A DNA stretch of 64,000 nucleotides from Blastocladiella emersonii ATCC 22665 (lineage: Eukaryota; Blastocladiomycota; Blastocladiomycetes; Blastocladiales; Blastocladiaceae). The stretch's first letter is position 1; each line of letters begins with the position of its first letter. Below, in pieces: positions 33,274-43,639 of the stretch. Where the stretch lies: the NCBI GenBank assembly GCA_025594325.1, contig JANHCV010000010.1, positions 1,426,001-1,490,000 on the forward strand, written 5' to 3'. The translations under genes were made by a program, and so were the position numbers. The notes beneath the pieces were generated by a model. The model made no database searches. It worked only from the letters and a program-made list of their open reading frames with translations, and had not been told where the DNA came from.

Positions 33274-34254
33274 ATGGCGGACTGCGATGACATCGACAAC
33301 ATGGACTTTCTCCCCGAGGAGATGATGGGCGGCGGCCACGGCGGGAGCGCCGGCTTCCCTGCCGCGACGATCGAGGACGTCGAGGACGACGGCCGCGAGT
33401 TCTACGCCGCCAAGCCCTCGGCCTCCTCCTCCTCCACCTCCCGCACGCAGCACCAGCAGCCCCTGTTCGAGCCCGTGAGCTCCGCGCCGTCCGAGTTCTA
33501 CATGCAGCCCCTCGCCTCCTCCTCCTCTTCCTCCTCCAGCGCGCGCCCGATCCCGGCGCAGTCGGCGGCGCAGATCAAGAAGGAGATCAAGTCGTGGATC
33601 TGCGTGTACCCGATCTACTTTGACGCGGCGCGGTCCAAGGCGCAGGGCCGCCGCGTCTCGAGCAAGCTCGCGTACGAGAACCCGACCGTGTACCACATCG
33701 CCAAGGCGCTCGAGCGGCTCCAGTTCCCCGGCGTCGTCGAGGGCGACAAGACGCACCCGGCCGACCAGTTCAACCCCGGACGCGTGCGGACCGTGATCAA
33801 GATGGACGGGCGGCAGTTGCATATGCTCGTCAAGAACCGTACGCACGCGACTTCTCTTGACCGACCGGCTCCGCTGACATGTCCCGCCCGAACCGCGCGT
33901 GTAGGCAGCCAGCTCTTCGCCAAACTCGCGTCGCTGTTCCCCGAGGTGCAGGCCGACGTGGACGAGCTGCTGGCGGCGCGCAAGCGCGAGGAGGAGGCGC
34001 ACGAGGCCATGATGCGCCGCGAGATGGAGCGCATGGGCATGGGCGGCATGCTGGGCCCGCCGGGCGCCGGCGGTATGCCGGGCATGCCCGACATGAGCAA
34101 CCTCGCGGGCCTGCTCGGCGGAATGGGCGGGATGCCCGGGATGATGCCCGGCATGGGCGCGCCACCAGCAGCAGCGGCACCGGCGCCGCAGAGTGCTACG
34201 GCGGCCAAGAGGGCTGCAGGGAAGAAGATCAAGAAAACGGTGGTCCGAAAGTAG
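33274..34254 (+). CDS. SEC65: signal recognition particle 19-kDa subunit (SRP19/Sec65)
   Basis: Two exons (33274-33838, 33905-34254) give 304 residues. The SRP19 domain covers about residues 105-215: IKSWICVYPIYFDAARSKAQ, GRRVSSKLAYENPTVYHIAK, ALERLQFPGVVEGDKTHPAD, then VRTVIKMD and, after the intron, the conserved SQLFAKLASLFPEVQ. SRP19 binds helices 6 and 8 of SRP RNA and helps SRP54 load. The N-terminal 100 residues are acidic and Ser-rich, and the C-terminal part is Met/Gly/Pro-rich (GMGGMLGPPG), as in yeast Sec65, ending with a basic tail. The protein is much longer than human SRP19 (144) and close to yeast Sec65 (273). Converges on Cwc2. Confidence 0.94.
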   Translation: MADCDDIDNMDFLPEEMMGGGHGGSAGFPAATIEDVEDDGREFYAAKPSASSSSTSRTQHQQPLFEPVSSAPSEFYMQPLASSSSSSSSARPIPAQSAAQIKKEIKSWICVYPIYFDAARSKAQGRRVSSKLAYENPTVYHIAKALERLQFPGVVEGDKTHPADQFNPGRVRTVIKMDGRQLHMLVKNRTHATSLDRPAPLTCPARTARVGSQLFAKLASLFPEVQADVDELLAARKREEEAHEAMMRREMERMGMGGMLGPPGAGGMPGMPDMSNLAGLLGGMGGMPGMMPGMGAPPAAAAPAPQSATAAKRAAGKKIKKTVVRK

Positions 34255-34328
34255 TAGGCGTGGGAGGGGGAGTCGCGAATAGGAGGATGAGTATCACACT
34301 ATTTATTCGTTTTCTCTCGCGCGACAGG

Positions 34329-35790
34329 TCACTCGTCGTCCTCGTCCTCGTCGCTGTCGTACGCCACGAGCTTGGACTTGCTGCTGCTCGCCGCAGGCTT
34401 CGGGGCCTCAGCCGCCGGTGCTGGTGGCGCGGCGGCAGCGGCAGTGGATGTTGGCGCGTCGGCGGTGGACGACGACTCGGTGGCGGCGACCTCGCCGTAG
34501 GTGCCGTAGAACTGGGCGTAGTACTGGGCGTAGTAGGCCTGCTGGATCTCCTCCTCGGTCATGGTCGACGCGGCGGCGGCGGGCTCGGTTGCGTCCTCGG
34601 GCGCGGCAGCAGTGCTCAAACCGTCGGCACCGACCGAGGGCGTTGGTGGGAGCGCGAGCTGCTTCTTGCCCTTCCCCTTCTTGTCCGTGGCGGCCGCAGA
34701 CGACGAAGACCCGGCGCCGCCCTCCTCGATAGCCTTGGTCTGCTCCTCCTCGTAGTACTGGTAGTACTGCTGGTAGATGGGGTTGGCCTCGATGAGCTTC
34801 TTGGCCTCGTCGTCCATGAACTCGGTCTCGCCGGTGCGGGCCTTTTTCGCCACGTAGCCCTCGACAAACTCGCGCTCGCGGCGCTTCTTGGCGTCCTCGA
34901 TCTCGCGCGGGTTCGGGTCGTCGTTGGCCCAGCGGACGCGGACCACCTCGCCGGCGTCGAGGACCTGGTGCTCCATGGCCTCCTTGGCGAACTCAGCGTT
35001 GGCGCGCTTCTCGTACCGGACGAAGGCGATGGTCTTGTCGTAGATGACGTTCAGCTTGTCGAGCGGGCCGAAGGCGAGGAAGTGTTTACGGATGACTTTC
35101 TGTGGGAGGGGGCGTAGCGAGGGGTCAGGGTGGGGTTCGGTGCGGGTGGGATGGGGGAGAGAAGTAGTACCTCGGCGTCGCCCTTTTCGTACGGGTGCAT
35201 GCCGCCAATGTAGAGCGAGCGGCCCTCGCGGTTGAAGCTGCCGACTACACGTTGCGAAAAAAAAGGTGAGTCTCGCGCACCCCACGCGCCACGAACAACA
35301 AAAACGCACCGCCGTTGTTATCGTCGCGCTCGTCACGATGGCGCTCGCGGCCGAAACAGTCCTTCATGGTCTCCTCGGGGTCGTCGGGCAGCGGGATGCG
35401 GTGGAGGTACTCGCACTTGTGCCCCTTGCGGCACGCGCCGCGCGCGAACAGGAGGCAAAAGTAGGTGCGGTGGCTCGGGTTCTGCGTCTTGCGCTTGTCG
35501 GCGAGCGTGAAGCCCGTGTCCTTCGGGACGTTGACGCGGGACGGGGCGCGCTCGCCAAACTCGAAGCGGCCCTTGTGGGTCTGCCCGGTCCACTTGTTGT
35601 ACCAGATGTTGTAGGTGCCCTCGTACACCTTCTGGGTGTCGTTGGCGGCGTCCGGGTCGGCCTGGCGGCGCGCGGGCCGCTTGACCCACTCGGCGACCTG
35701 GGCCGCGATCCGCTTGCGCAGCGCGGCGTCGTCGATGGTCCCCGTGAACCGGTTGTGGTTCGGGATCACGGGTTTGGGCGTTGATGACAT
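34329..35790 (-). CDS. CWC2: Cwc2/RBM22-like pre-mRNA splicing factor
   Basis: Three exons (35790-35310, 35244-35171, 35099-34329) give 441 residues. The N-terminal Torus region leads into a CCCH zinc finger with spacing C-x7-C-x5-C-x3-H (CLLFARGACRKGHKCEYLH), the arrangement known for yeast Cwc2, next to YNIWYNKWTGQTHKGRFEFG. The RRM is split by introns: GSFNREGRSLYIGGMHPYEK (RNP2 side), HFLAFGPLDKLNVI and TIAFVRYEKRANAEFAKEAM (RNP1 side), then VRWANDDPNP. Cwc2 belongs to the Prp19-associated complex and contacts U6 and the pre-mRNA near the catalytic centre. The C-terminal 200 residues are Tyr/Gln- and Ala-rich with an acidic end (DSDEDEDDE). Divergent from the next gene, 507 bp apart. Confidence 0.94.
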
Positions 35791-36297
35791 GGTGTGGATG
35801 CGTTGCGGGTAGTCGCTGTGGGTCGAGGGAGAGAGGAGAGCGCGTCGAGCAGCAGAGCAAAAGGAGAGGGCGCGAAGAAGCGCGCGGAACGGCGTGGCAG
35901 GCGCCTCAGCTGACGCCGGCTGACCGCGTCGACGCGCAGCGCCCACGGCCGCACGTGGCACGTGCCGTCTCGCCTCCCGCGTCTCACGTCGCGCCGCGTC
36001 GCGTCGTTCCGCACGCATCACCGCCGCCCCCCTTCCATTCCATCACCTCATCTTGCCGCCGCGCACCGTGCATGCGTCACTCGCCGCCGCCGCCGCCTCT
36101 TGCTGCTGATCGGCCAAGATCGGCTCCCGACGCCGCTGCACCGCTACGCATCAGCCGCGCGACACCACGCACCGACTCGCTGCTCTCCCGCGCACCTCGG
36201 CCCGCCCGCACGCCGCCCGCGAGCATCAATTGCGGGATCATCGCCTCTACTGCTGCGCCTCGCCCGCCTGATCGGCCTCTCAACTGAGATCCGCACC

Positions 36298-39200
36298 ATG
36301 GACTTTGCTGCCGCTTCCGCCGCCGCACCGACCTCGCCCTCCACCGCCGCGATCCCACCGCCGGGAACCCGCCCGACGCTCCCGCCCGTCCCCTCGCCAC
36401 CGCTCTCGGCCGCGGCCGCGCGCGCCGACCCGCAGGGCAGCGCCGTGCTCGCCGAAATGTACCAGCACCTCGCCCACACCCAGATGCTGCACGCGAAACA
36501 GCTCAACACGTACCGCCACCAACTCGCCTCCTCGTCGCCTGCGTCCACGAGTCCGTCGGCTGGCGCCGGCGTGGGCGCGGGTGGTGATGCGCCGGGTTCG
36601 CCCCGCACCGCTGCCGCGGCTGCGGTTCCGCCGTCGCAGTCCGTGTCGCCCGTGAGACGAACCGCGCGGCGGAACTCGACGGCCAGCGCGAGCGCGACGG
36701 GGGCGGGGATGGTCCGCGCCGCGTCGTCGCGCGCGTCGTCGGTCGCGTCTACGGCGGCACCTACGGCTACGACGCTGCAGTACTTTCAGCAGCAGCAGCA
36801 GCAGGCCGTGTTGCACTCGCACTCGCACCAGTCCCACCAGCAACAACAGCTGCAGCAGCAGCAGCAGCCCGTCATCATGGTGATGCCCGCCGGGTACTCG
36901 GCGGTCCACCCGCACCACCAGCAGCAGTTCCAGCCCGCACCGCCGACCGCGAGCGACTCTACGCCGCGTCCACCGACCAGTCGCGCCGGATCCGCGCCGC
37001 GTCAGCAGCAACCGGCGCGCCCGACAACCGTCGCCGCCGCCCCGCGCGCGCCGACCGTCGTCCATGCGGCGCCGGTCCTCGCGGCGCCCATGCCGTTCCC
37101 CTTCCCTCCCCAACAACCCGCGACGACGGTCCAGACGACGCGGTGGGCCGCCGTCCCGCGGAAACCCGGCTCCGCCGCGCCCGCGCCGCACACCATCCGG
37201 CTCCCGAACGGCGTCCATTCCTACGTCATCCCCATCATCGACGCCCGCACCAAGCAGCACTGGACCGCGCCCTCGCTCGCCGCCGCGAATCTACAGCAGG
37301 CGGGTGGTGTTGCGGGACAGCAGCCGCGGCCAGGTACGCTTCCTCGCCCTCACCTCACTTCAGACTCCATCGTTGACTCTTTCACCATATATAGGCGCCT
37401 ACTACACCCCGTGGCCACCGGGCGCCGCCAGCGGCGGAATCGCCGGCATCCGCCCGCCGCCCGGCGCGCAACCGCGCATCGTCCACGCGCCGCCCGGCCA
37501 GGTCCCCGCTTGGGGGTACGTCCTCAAGAACGGGCAGCGTATCTACGTCCCCGCGTGTTACGCGCCGCAGCAGTTCCAGCAGCAGCAGCAGCAGCAGCAG
37601 CGCACCGCGGCAGCGGCCCAGGCGCGACCACGCGCCAAGGAGACGCCCGCCCAGCAGCAGCAGCGAGGGCAGCCTGCACGGCCGACCGCACGACAAGCGA
37701 ACGCGGCACAGCAGCAGCCGCAGCAGTCGCAGCATGGCCAGCAGCAGCAGCACGTCCAGCAGCAGCAATCCCACATGGCCGCGCACCCAGCCTCGACTCC
37801 AACTCAGCAGCAGCAGCAGCAGTACGCGAGCTCATCTTCATCGTCGAGCCATCACCACCACCCGCAGCACCATCAGCAGCAGCAACAACAGCATTTCGCC
37901 GCGCAGTACCAGCTCAACGGCCACGGCCACGGGCACGCGTACCCCGCGTCCAGCATGCCCGCCACCTCCGTCTCCTCCGCAGCACCACCGCCCCCCTCCT
38001 CGCACCCGGCGCTCCTCCGCCACACGCTGTCCGAGCCGTACCAGCCGACGTCGACGCTCGACCTCGCCATGATGGAGGCCGCCGCCGCGTCGCGCAGCCA
38101 GTCGCACCCGCCGCCGCCCATCCACCACCACCAGCACCACCAGCCGTCGCCGTTCGGCAACCACGATGCGTTTCGCGGCACGGTCAGCAACAACCCGGTG
38201 CCGTCGTGGCTCGACGATGTCGCGTTCGGCGGCAGTGGCGGCGGGAACGGGAATGCGGACCCGCTCGCGTCATCGGCACCGGGCGGGACCGACCTGCTCG
38301 CGGGCATCGACATGAACGGCAGCGGCGGGATGGGGATGAGCATGTCGTGGCTGCAAAACTCGTCGCTCGCGGACCTGTTCCGCGACGGGTGGAACGCGAG
38401 CGGCGGCGCGCCGTCGGCGACGGATCAGCACGCCGCGATGCGCGATTCCGGGCACATGTCGTCGGGGTCCGGGATGTTGTTCGATTCCATGGCCGCGCCG
38501 ACCGGTACGTCGACGGGTCTCGAGTCTTTCGAGGGAGCGCGACTGACCCGCGTCGAAATGTGTAGTCCCATCCTCGGACCCCTCCAACCCCCCGCTCTTC
38601 ATGTCGCCCCTCACCGCGTTCCTGCGCGACTGCACCCACGCCGCCGAGCTCGCCGACGCCGCCTCGTCCTCCTCCCCCGGCTCCACGTCCATGCACCACT
38701 TCCCCTCGGCCGCCGCACCCGCCGTCCATACCAACACGATGATCCTCGACGACCTCCCGACGCTCGCCAACGCCGACCTCGACCACGCGCAGTTCGTCCG
38801 CCCGCACCACGTCCCGCCGGCGCCGTTGGCGGGCGCGGGCGAGGCCGAGCTCCAGGCCGCGTTTGGGGCGGTCCCTCACCAGCAGCAGCAGCAGCAGACG
38901 TACGCGTACGCGCCCCCGCCGCCGCCGGTCGTGGGGGTACGCGAAGCGACCCCGCTCCCGCCGCCGCCCCCGCTCCCCGTCCTTCCGCCCGCGCCTGCGC
39001 ACGTGCACGCACACCTCGTCGGGGCAAACGGGATGCACACGGGCGACTCGTACCCCGTCGCGACTGCGCCGTCGCTCGTCGCTGCCCCGCCGCCGCTGCC
39101 GCCGCCCGTGGCCAAGAAGCCGCACAAGGTCAAGCCGAAACCCGCGGCCGGCGGATCCGCCTCCGAGCTCACCGCCGGCGCGACAGCGGCGGCGCCGGCG

Positions 39201-40994
39201 CCGGCTAAGAAGGGCAAGAAGTCGGCCGCGCCTGATCCCGACGCCGCGCAGCCCGCCGCGGCCGCGGTCCCCGATTCCGCGGCGCCGTCGGCTAAGCCGA
39301 AACCGAAACCCCGGAAACGGCCTGCGGCCACCGTCGCCGACGCGGATTCCGCGGACCCGGCCGCCGCAGATGGGGGCGGTGGTGGTGGCGACGCGGCGCT
39401 GGCGCTGGCGAAGCCGAAGCCGAAGAAGCGCGCGCGGAAGGCTGAGCCGGCTGCCGTCGAGACCGATGCGGCGGCGGCGCCCATGGGTGCAGTGGATTCG
39501 GCGCCGGTGGACGTCGCCGACGGCGCGCCGCCCGCGAAGCCAAAGGCGAAGCCCAAGGCGACCAAGTCGCGCGCCAAGAAGCCCGCCGCGCCGGCTCCCG
39601 CGCCCATCGTCGTGGTCGACCCGGCGGCGGGCCCGGGTCCCGCGCCGCCGACGGCCTCGCTCCCAGCAAGCCCCTCGAAACCGCTCCCGCACGTCGACTC
39701 GGCCGGATCGCTCGTCCCGCCGCAGCTCCTCCCGCTGCCGATGGTCGTCGCAGCGCAGGACACGGTGGTCGTGGCAGCGGGCGAGCTCGCACCGGTGGAT
39801 GGCGCGCTTCCACCACCACAGCCAGCCGTCGATGCGCCCGCCGCGAAGAAGGTTGTCAAGAAGCGCAAGCCCAAGGACCCGTCCACCTCGACGACCGCCA
39901 CCACCAACGGCGACGCGCACGCGGCCGAGCCCGCCAAGAAGCGCGCGAAGGCCAGGGCCAAGCCGAAATCCTCCGCGCCCGCGGACGTTCTCGACGTGGC
40001 AGCGGTACCTACCCCCGCCGCCCATGCGCCCGCGCCCGCTCCCGCACCGCCCGCGCCGCCCGCCGTGGTCCCGATACCCCTCGCGATCCCGCTCCCGCTA
40101 CACCCGCACCCGGACCCGGTGGCCCCGCCGTCCGTACCCGTGCCCGCCCCGCCGCGCGCCCTGACCGTCCGCTCGCTGCTCGCCCCGACCCCGAAACCCG
40201 CCGCCGCGCTGCACCTCCCGGCGACGGCAACGGCCGCCGACCTCGCGCCTGTGCCGTTCCCTCCCGCTGCTGCTTTCTCCACCGCCGCCACTTCGGCTCC
40301 CGCGTCCGCGACGGCGCCCGTCGGGAACGGCAGCGCGAGCTCGTCGGCCACGTCGCTCGGCGATATCGACGCCATCCTGAGCGAGTTCGACTCGTTCTTT
40401 GCCGGGATCCAGCAGCAGGCGACGAAGACGACCGCGGGCGCTGCAGTCGAGCCCGAGCCGATCGCGGTCCCGGCGCCCGTGAAACCGAAGCGCGCTACGA
40501 AACCCCGTGCGCCGCGCGCTAAGAAGTCGGCGCCCGCTGACCTGCCGCCGCCGGCCGTGACCACCGCTAACGCGCCCGTGACCCCGACCAAGCCCGCCAC
40601 AAAACGCCGTCGCGCTGCGTCGCTCACACCGTCTGCGTTGGATGCAACAGCGGCGGACCGCAGCCAGCTCCGCTCCGTTGAGTCGGCGCCACCGGCCGGC
40701 GTCCCTGCTACGGCCGAGGCCGAGGCGGGCGCGACGCCGCCAAAGAAGAAGTGGCCGCGGACCACCTCCACCTCCGCCGCAACGCCGACCAAACCGTCCC
40801 CCGCGGCAGTCGATGTGCGCGACTCGTCCGACGACCGCGCGTCAAAGCTCGCGCGCGCGCTCGGGCTGCAGCTTGGGCTGTTCGGCGGCGGCAGCGGGGA
40901 CTTGGTCGCCGCCGAGCTCGCGCGGACGCCGCAGGTCGGCGGTGGGGCTGCGGAGGCGAGGGGGATGTGGATGCCCGACGGCGCGGGGACGTAG
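36298..40994 (+). CDS. very large Q/H-rich and K/P/A-rich protein, possible transcription regulator
   Basis: Three exons (36298-37333, 37395-38504, 38566-40994) with agreeing phases give 1524 residues, almost all low-complexity. Exons 1-2 (to about residue 715) are rich in Gln and His runs, with a few conserved-looking segments: HTIRLPNGVHSYVIPIIDAR, YYTPWPPG, AWGYVLKNGQRIYVPACYA. Exon 3 has many basic Lys-Pro-Ala blocks like linker histone tails or AT-hook-poor chromatin proteins (KPKPKPRKRPAA, KPKPKKRARK), then an acidic/hydrophobic patch DIDAILSEFDSFFAGI that could be an activation motif. Nuclear and regulatory by composition only; no DNA-binding fold is seen. Long shadow frames on both strands here come from the same codon bias. 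The exon 2/3 join removes a GTACGT...TGTAG intron. Confidence 0.7.
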
Positions 40995-41040
40995 TGTTGT
41001 AGCGGATCATGTAAATGTGTACAGATATTTTATGTTATTA

Positions 41041-41304
41041 AAGCTCGTGTGAGTTCGTGTGAGGAGGGAGGGGTGATGGCCATCGACCCGACGCGGTGGC
41101 CACGGACACGTCGGAATGGCCGTGTTTGACGCGGCATGGCCCGCAGCTCAATCATCAAGTCCATAGGGCTCAAACACTTCGTAAGGAATAGAGCCAGAAC
41201 CAAAAATGCGAAAACGCTTCATGTTTATGAAGCTCGTCCAGTCGGAAAGGGTGAGGAAGCAGAGATGGTCATTGACGTGACGCGGCGGCCATGGACGCGA
41301 CGCG
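41041..41304. repeat. diverged direct repeat between genes
   Basis: About 74 bp at 41041-41114 and 41230-41304 align: both begin AAGCTCGT, pass GTGAGGA, and end in GATGGYCATYGAC ... GACGCGGYGGCCAYGGACRCG. The 70-residue frame at 41136-41348 runs through the second copy and is not believed to be a gene. Confidence 0.55.
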
Positions 41305-41424
41305 ACTCGGTGAAGGCAATCGTTGACACCGTGGCACGCGGCGCGTGATGGATCGGAGCCCAATGTTCAGACTTTAAACGCTCAAACAGCAGGATGAAAG
41401 CAAAAAACGCGAACATGTTGGAGC

Positions 41425-43306
41425 TCACTTGAAGCTCGACTGCTTCTGCTCGCGTCTTTGAAGACGGTCGCCAGCGGATGTCTCTTCTTCACCGATCTCG
41501 CTCGCGTGGCCGCTGTCGTTGTCACTGACGACGTTGGCGCTCACGATCGGTCGGAAACCGGGCAGGTAAAGCTCGTCGCCCGCTGGCTCGCCAACCGTGC
41601 CGTCCGTCGCCTGGATCTGCTGCAGGTACTGGAAGAACTGGCCGTACTGGTCCCGTCGACCAGCATGGGTCGTACCGCGCGGCACAAGCGGGACGGTAGG
41701 GAGAAGCAAGCTCGCGCCGTCGTCGCCGACCAGCTGATTCGAGTAGTGGTCGCGGGCCACCATCGCGGCCGAGGACTCGCGCGGAGGAGCAGCGCGCGGA
41801 GCCAGCGACGCGGTCGCGTGAGGCGCGTCTATCGAAGCGACTGGCAACGACGGACTCGCGCTACCGCGACCAAAGACGTTGCGAGATGAGAGTCGCTTGA
41901 ACGCCAGGCCGCCCCGGGTCCGCTTGATAACGACAAACGCACCGCCGAGGACCGCGGCCACCGCGGCGCCGAGGACGAGCGGAACGACTGGAAACGACGA
42001 TGAATCAGGTGGAATGAGAGTCGGCTCACCCGGTACGTGGCCAGCCGAATTGGTCACTTGGGGTGATCGGGCCGCAGGCACGTTCGCGGTCGCAGCGAAG
42101 CCGTACGCCTGAGCGTGCTCGGCGGGGGTCGGCGGGGTAAAGGTCGGCGACCACTGGAACTCGAGGCCAGTGTCGTTCGGGACGATGGTGAGGACGTGCA
42201 GGTCAAGTTGGTCGCTCGGTTCCTACACGGGAGAGTCGTCAGCGTTCGGATTTATTCGTTCCGTTTCCGAGCGATCGTACCGCGACTCCGCCAAAGAAGA
42301 GGATCTGACTCCCAGCAAGCACGGACGCAAACGACCGAATCGACAGCGGCCCTTGGCCCGCGTTGATAATCTTGCCAACGGTCGCCGGACCCGAGCTCGT
42401 GAGTTCAAAGTACTCGATGAACGGCGTGCCGTCGCCGACGTTGATGGCATAGCGCCGCTTCTGGTCCGGAAAAGTGTACACGATGATTTGGTGCCGCGCC
42501 CGGCTGATATTGAGCGAGTGCGGGTACCTGGACCACGTCGACGTCGCGATATCGAACAGCCACGCCTCGGCGCCGCCTGACCATCCGCCCGTCAGCATCG
42601 CGGTCGTCGCGTTGAGGCGGACCATGGCGCCGCCGTTCCGCGCCGACGGGCCGCCGTTGGAGTCCGTCGGAACGCGAAGCTTGCCGTTGGCGCCGAGGAT
42701 CCGCAGCGTGGTGAGGCCCGGCCCGTTCACGCCCAGCAGGCCGCCAAAACAGTACATGGCGTTGTCCGACTCGGACGGCGGCATGGTCGGCCCAAACCAC
42801 TCCTGCACGGGAAGCGCCGCGGCCGACCTCGCACACCCGGTATAGTCCGTGTCGGTCTTGGCATCGAGCAAGCGCACCGTGTTCGCGGGGACACTGTACT
42901 GCACAACGGCCTGGTTGGGCGCCGAGGCGACGCCCGGCGGGCGGGACCAGCCCGACGTGAGCTCGACAAAGTACTCGCCGTCCTTTGCACCCGAGTACAC
43001 GAGCGGGATCAGTCGTGCGGCTGCCACGGGAAGCGCGGGTAGCGAGGTGACGGGTGGTTTGTCGATGGAGAAAGGCTTGCTGAGATTGTAGGAGACGACG
43101 GTGGCTAGCGGCTCGCCGCCGGGCGTGTTCTCGCCGCCAAAGATGTACACACGCTTCAAACTCGGAAAGTAGACGACCGCTGGAGTTGTGACGAGAGCGT
43201 GTGCGGGCAGCGTGACGTGGGCTAGAAAGACCATGAGCGCCGCGAGGAGCGCGGCAAGAGCAAAGCGCCGGGATGAGCCATAAGAAGTTTTGCAAGACTG
43301 CTGCAT
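41425..43306 (-). CDS. kelch-type single-pass membrane protein
   Basis: Two exons (43306-42281, 42222-41425) give 607 residues. A signal peptide or anchor lies at about residues 14-37 (FALAALLAALMVFLAHVTLP). The outer part has kelch/beta-propeller repeats: VVYFPSLKRVYIFGGENTPG, AMYCFGGLLG, ARNGGAMVRLNATTAMLTGG, SRYPHSLNISRARHQIIVYT, VLAGSQILFFGGVA. A transmembrane helix follows around residue 400 (VVPLVLGAAVAAVLGGAFVV) with a basic stop-transfer (IKRTRGG), then a cytoplasmic tail of about 190 residues. The topology is a cell-surface receptor or adhesion-like protein, a layout frequent in chytrid and Blastocladiomycota genomes. Ligand unknown. ATGs further upstream in frame (to 43633) would put sequence before the signal peptide, so I chose 43306. 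Confidence 0.85.
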
Positions 43307-43639
43307 GGTGATGTGCGAGTACTCGTCCGGGGAGAGAGAGCGCGCACGAGGTCGGCGATGATGGGGACACCCGCTCTCGATTTTGCGGTGTGTGAGAAGC
43401 CGGCCCCACCGCATCGCTCGCCAAACGAGGAAGGTCGCATATACCGACCAATGCGGGCGCGCAGGTCGCTTCTCGTGACATGGCGAGGTTTCACAACGCG
43501 TCGCACTTGAAGGACGAGACGAGCATGGTAACAGTTGCGTGACGCAAACGGCAACCTTGGGACAAGCAGCGGCGCGGAAAGCCGACATGTTCAAGGGCTC
43601 CTCCAGGTTGCGGCAAGGCAGTGCGATGGTCAACAGTGG

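Noticed and set aside
38184-40792. Two minus-strand frames of more than 600 residues (38184-40025 and 38876-40792)
   Set aside because: They are shadows of the Q/H- and K/P/A-rich gene on the + strand: composition is Gly/Arg/Ala without motifs, and the + strand has agreeing splice phases.
41136-41348. 70-residue open frame
   Set aside because: Overlaps a diverged repeat, lacks family features, and is within chance length in this GC-rich sequence.
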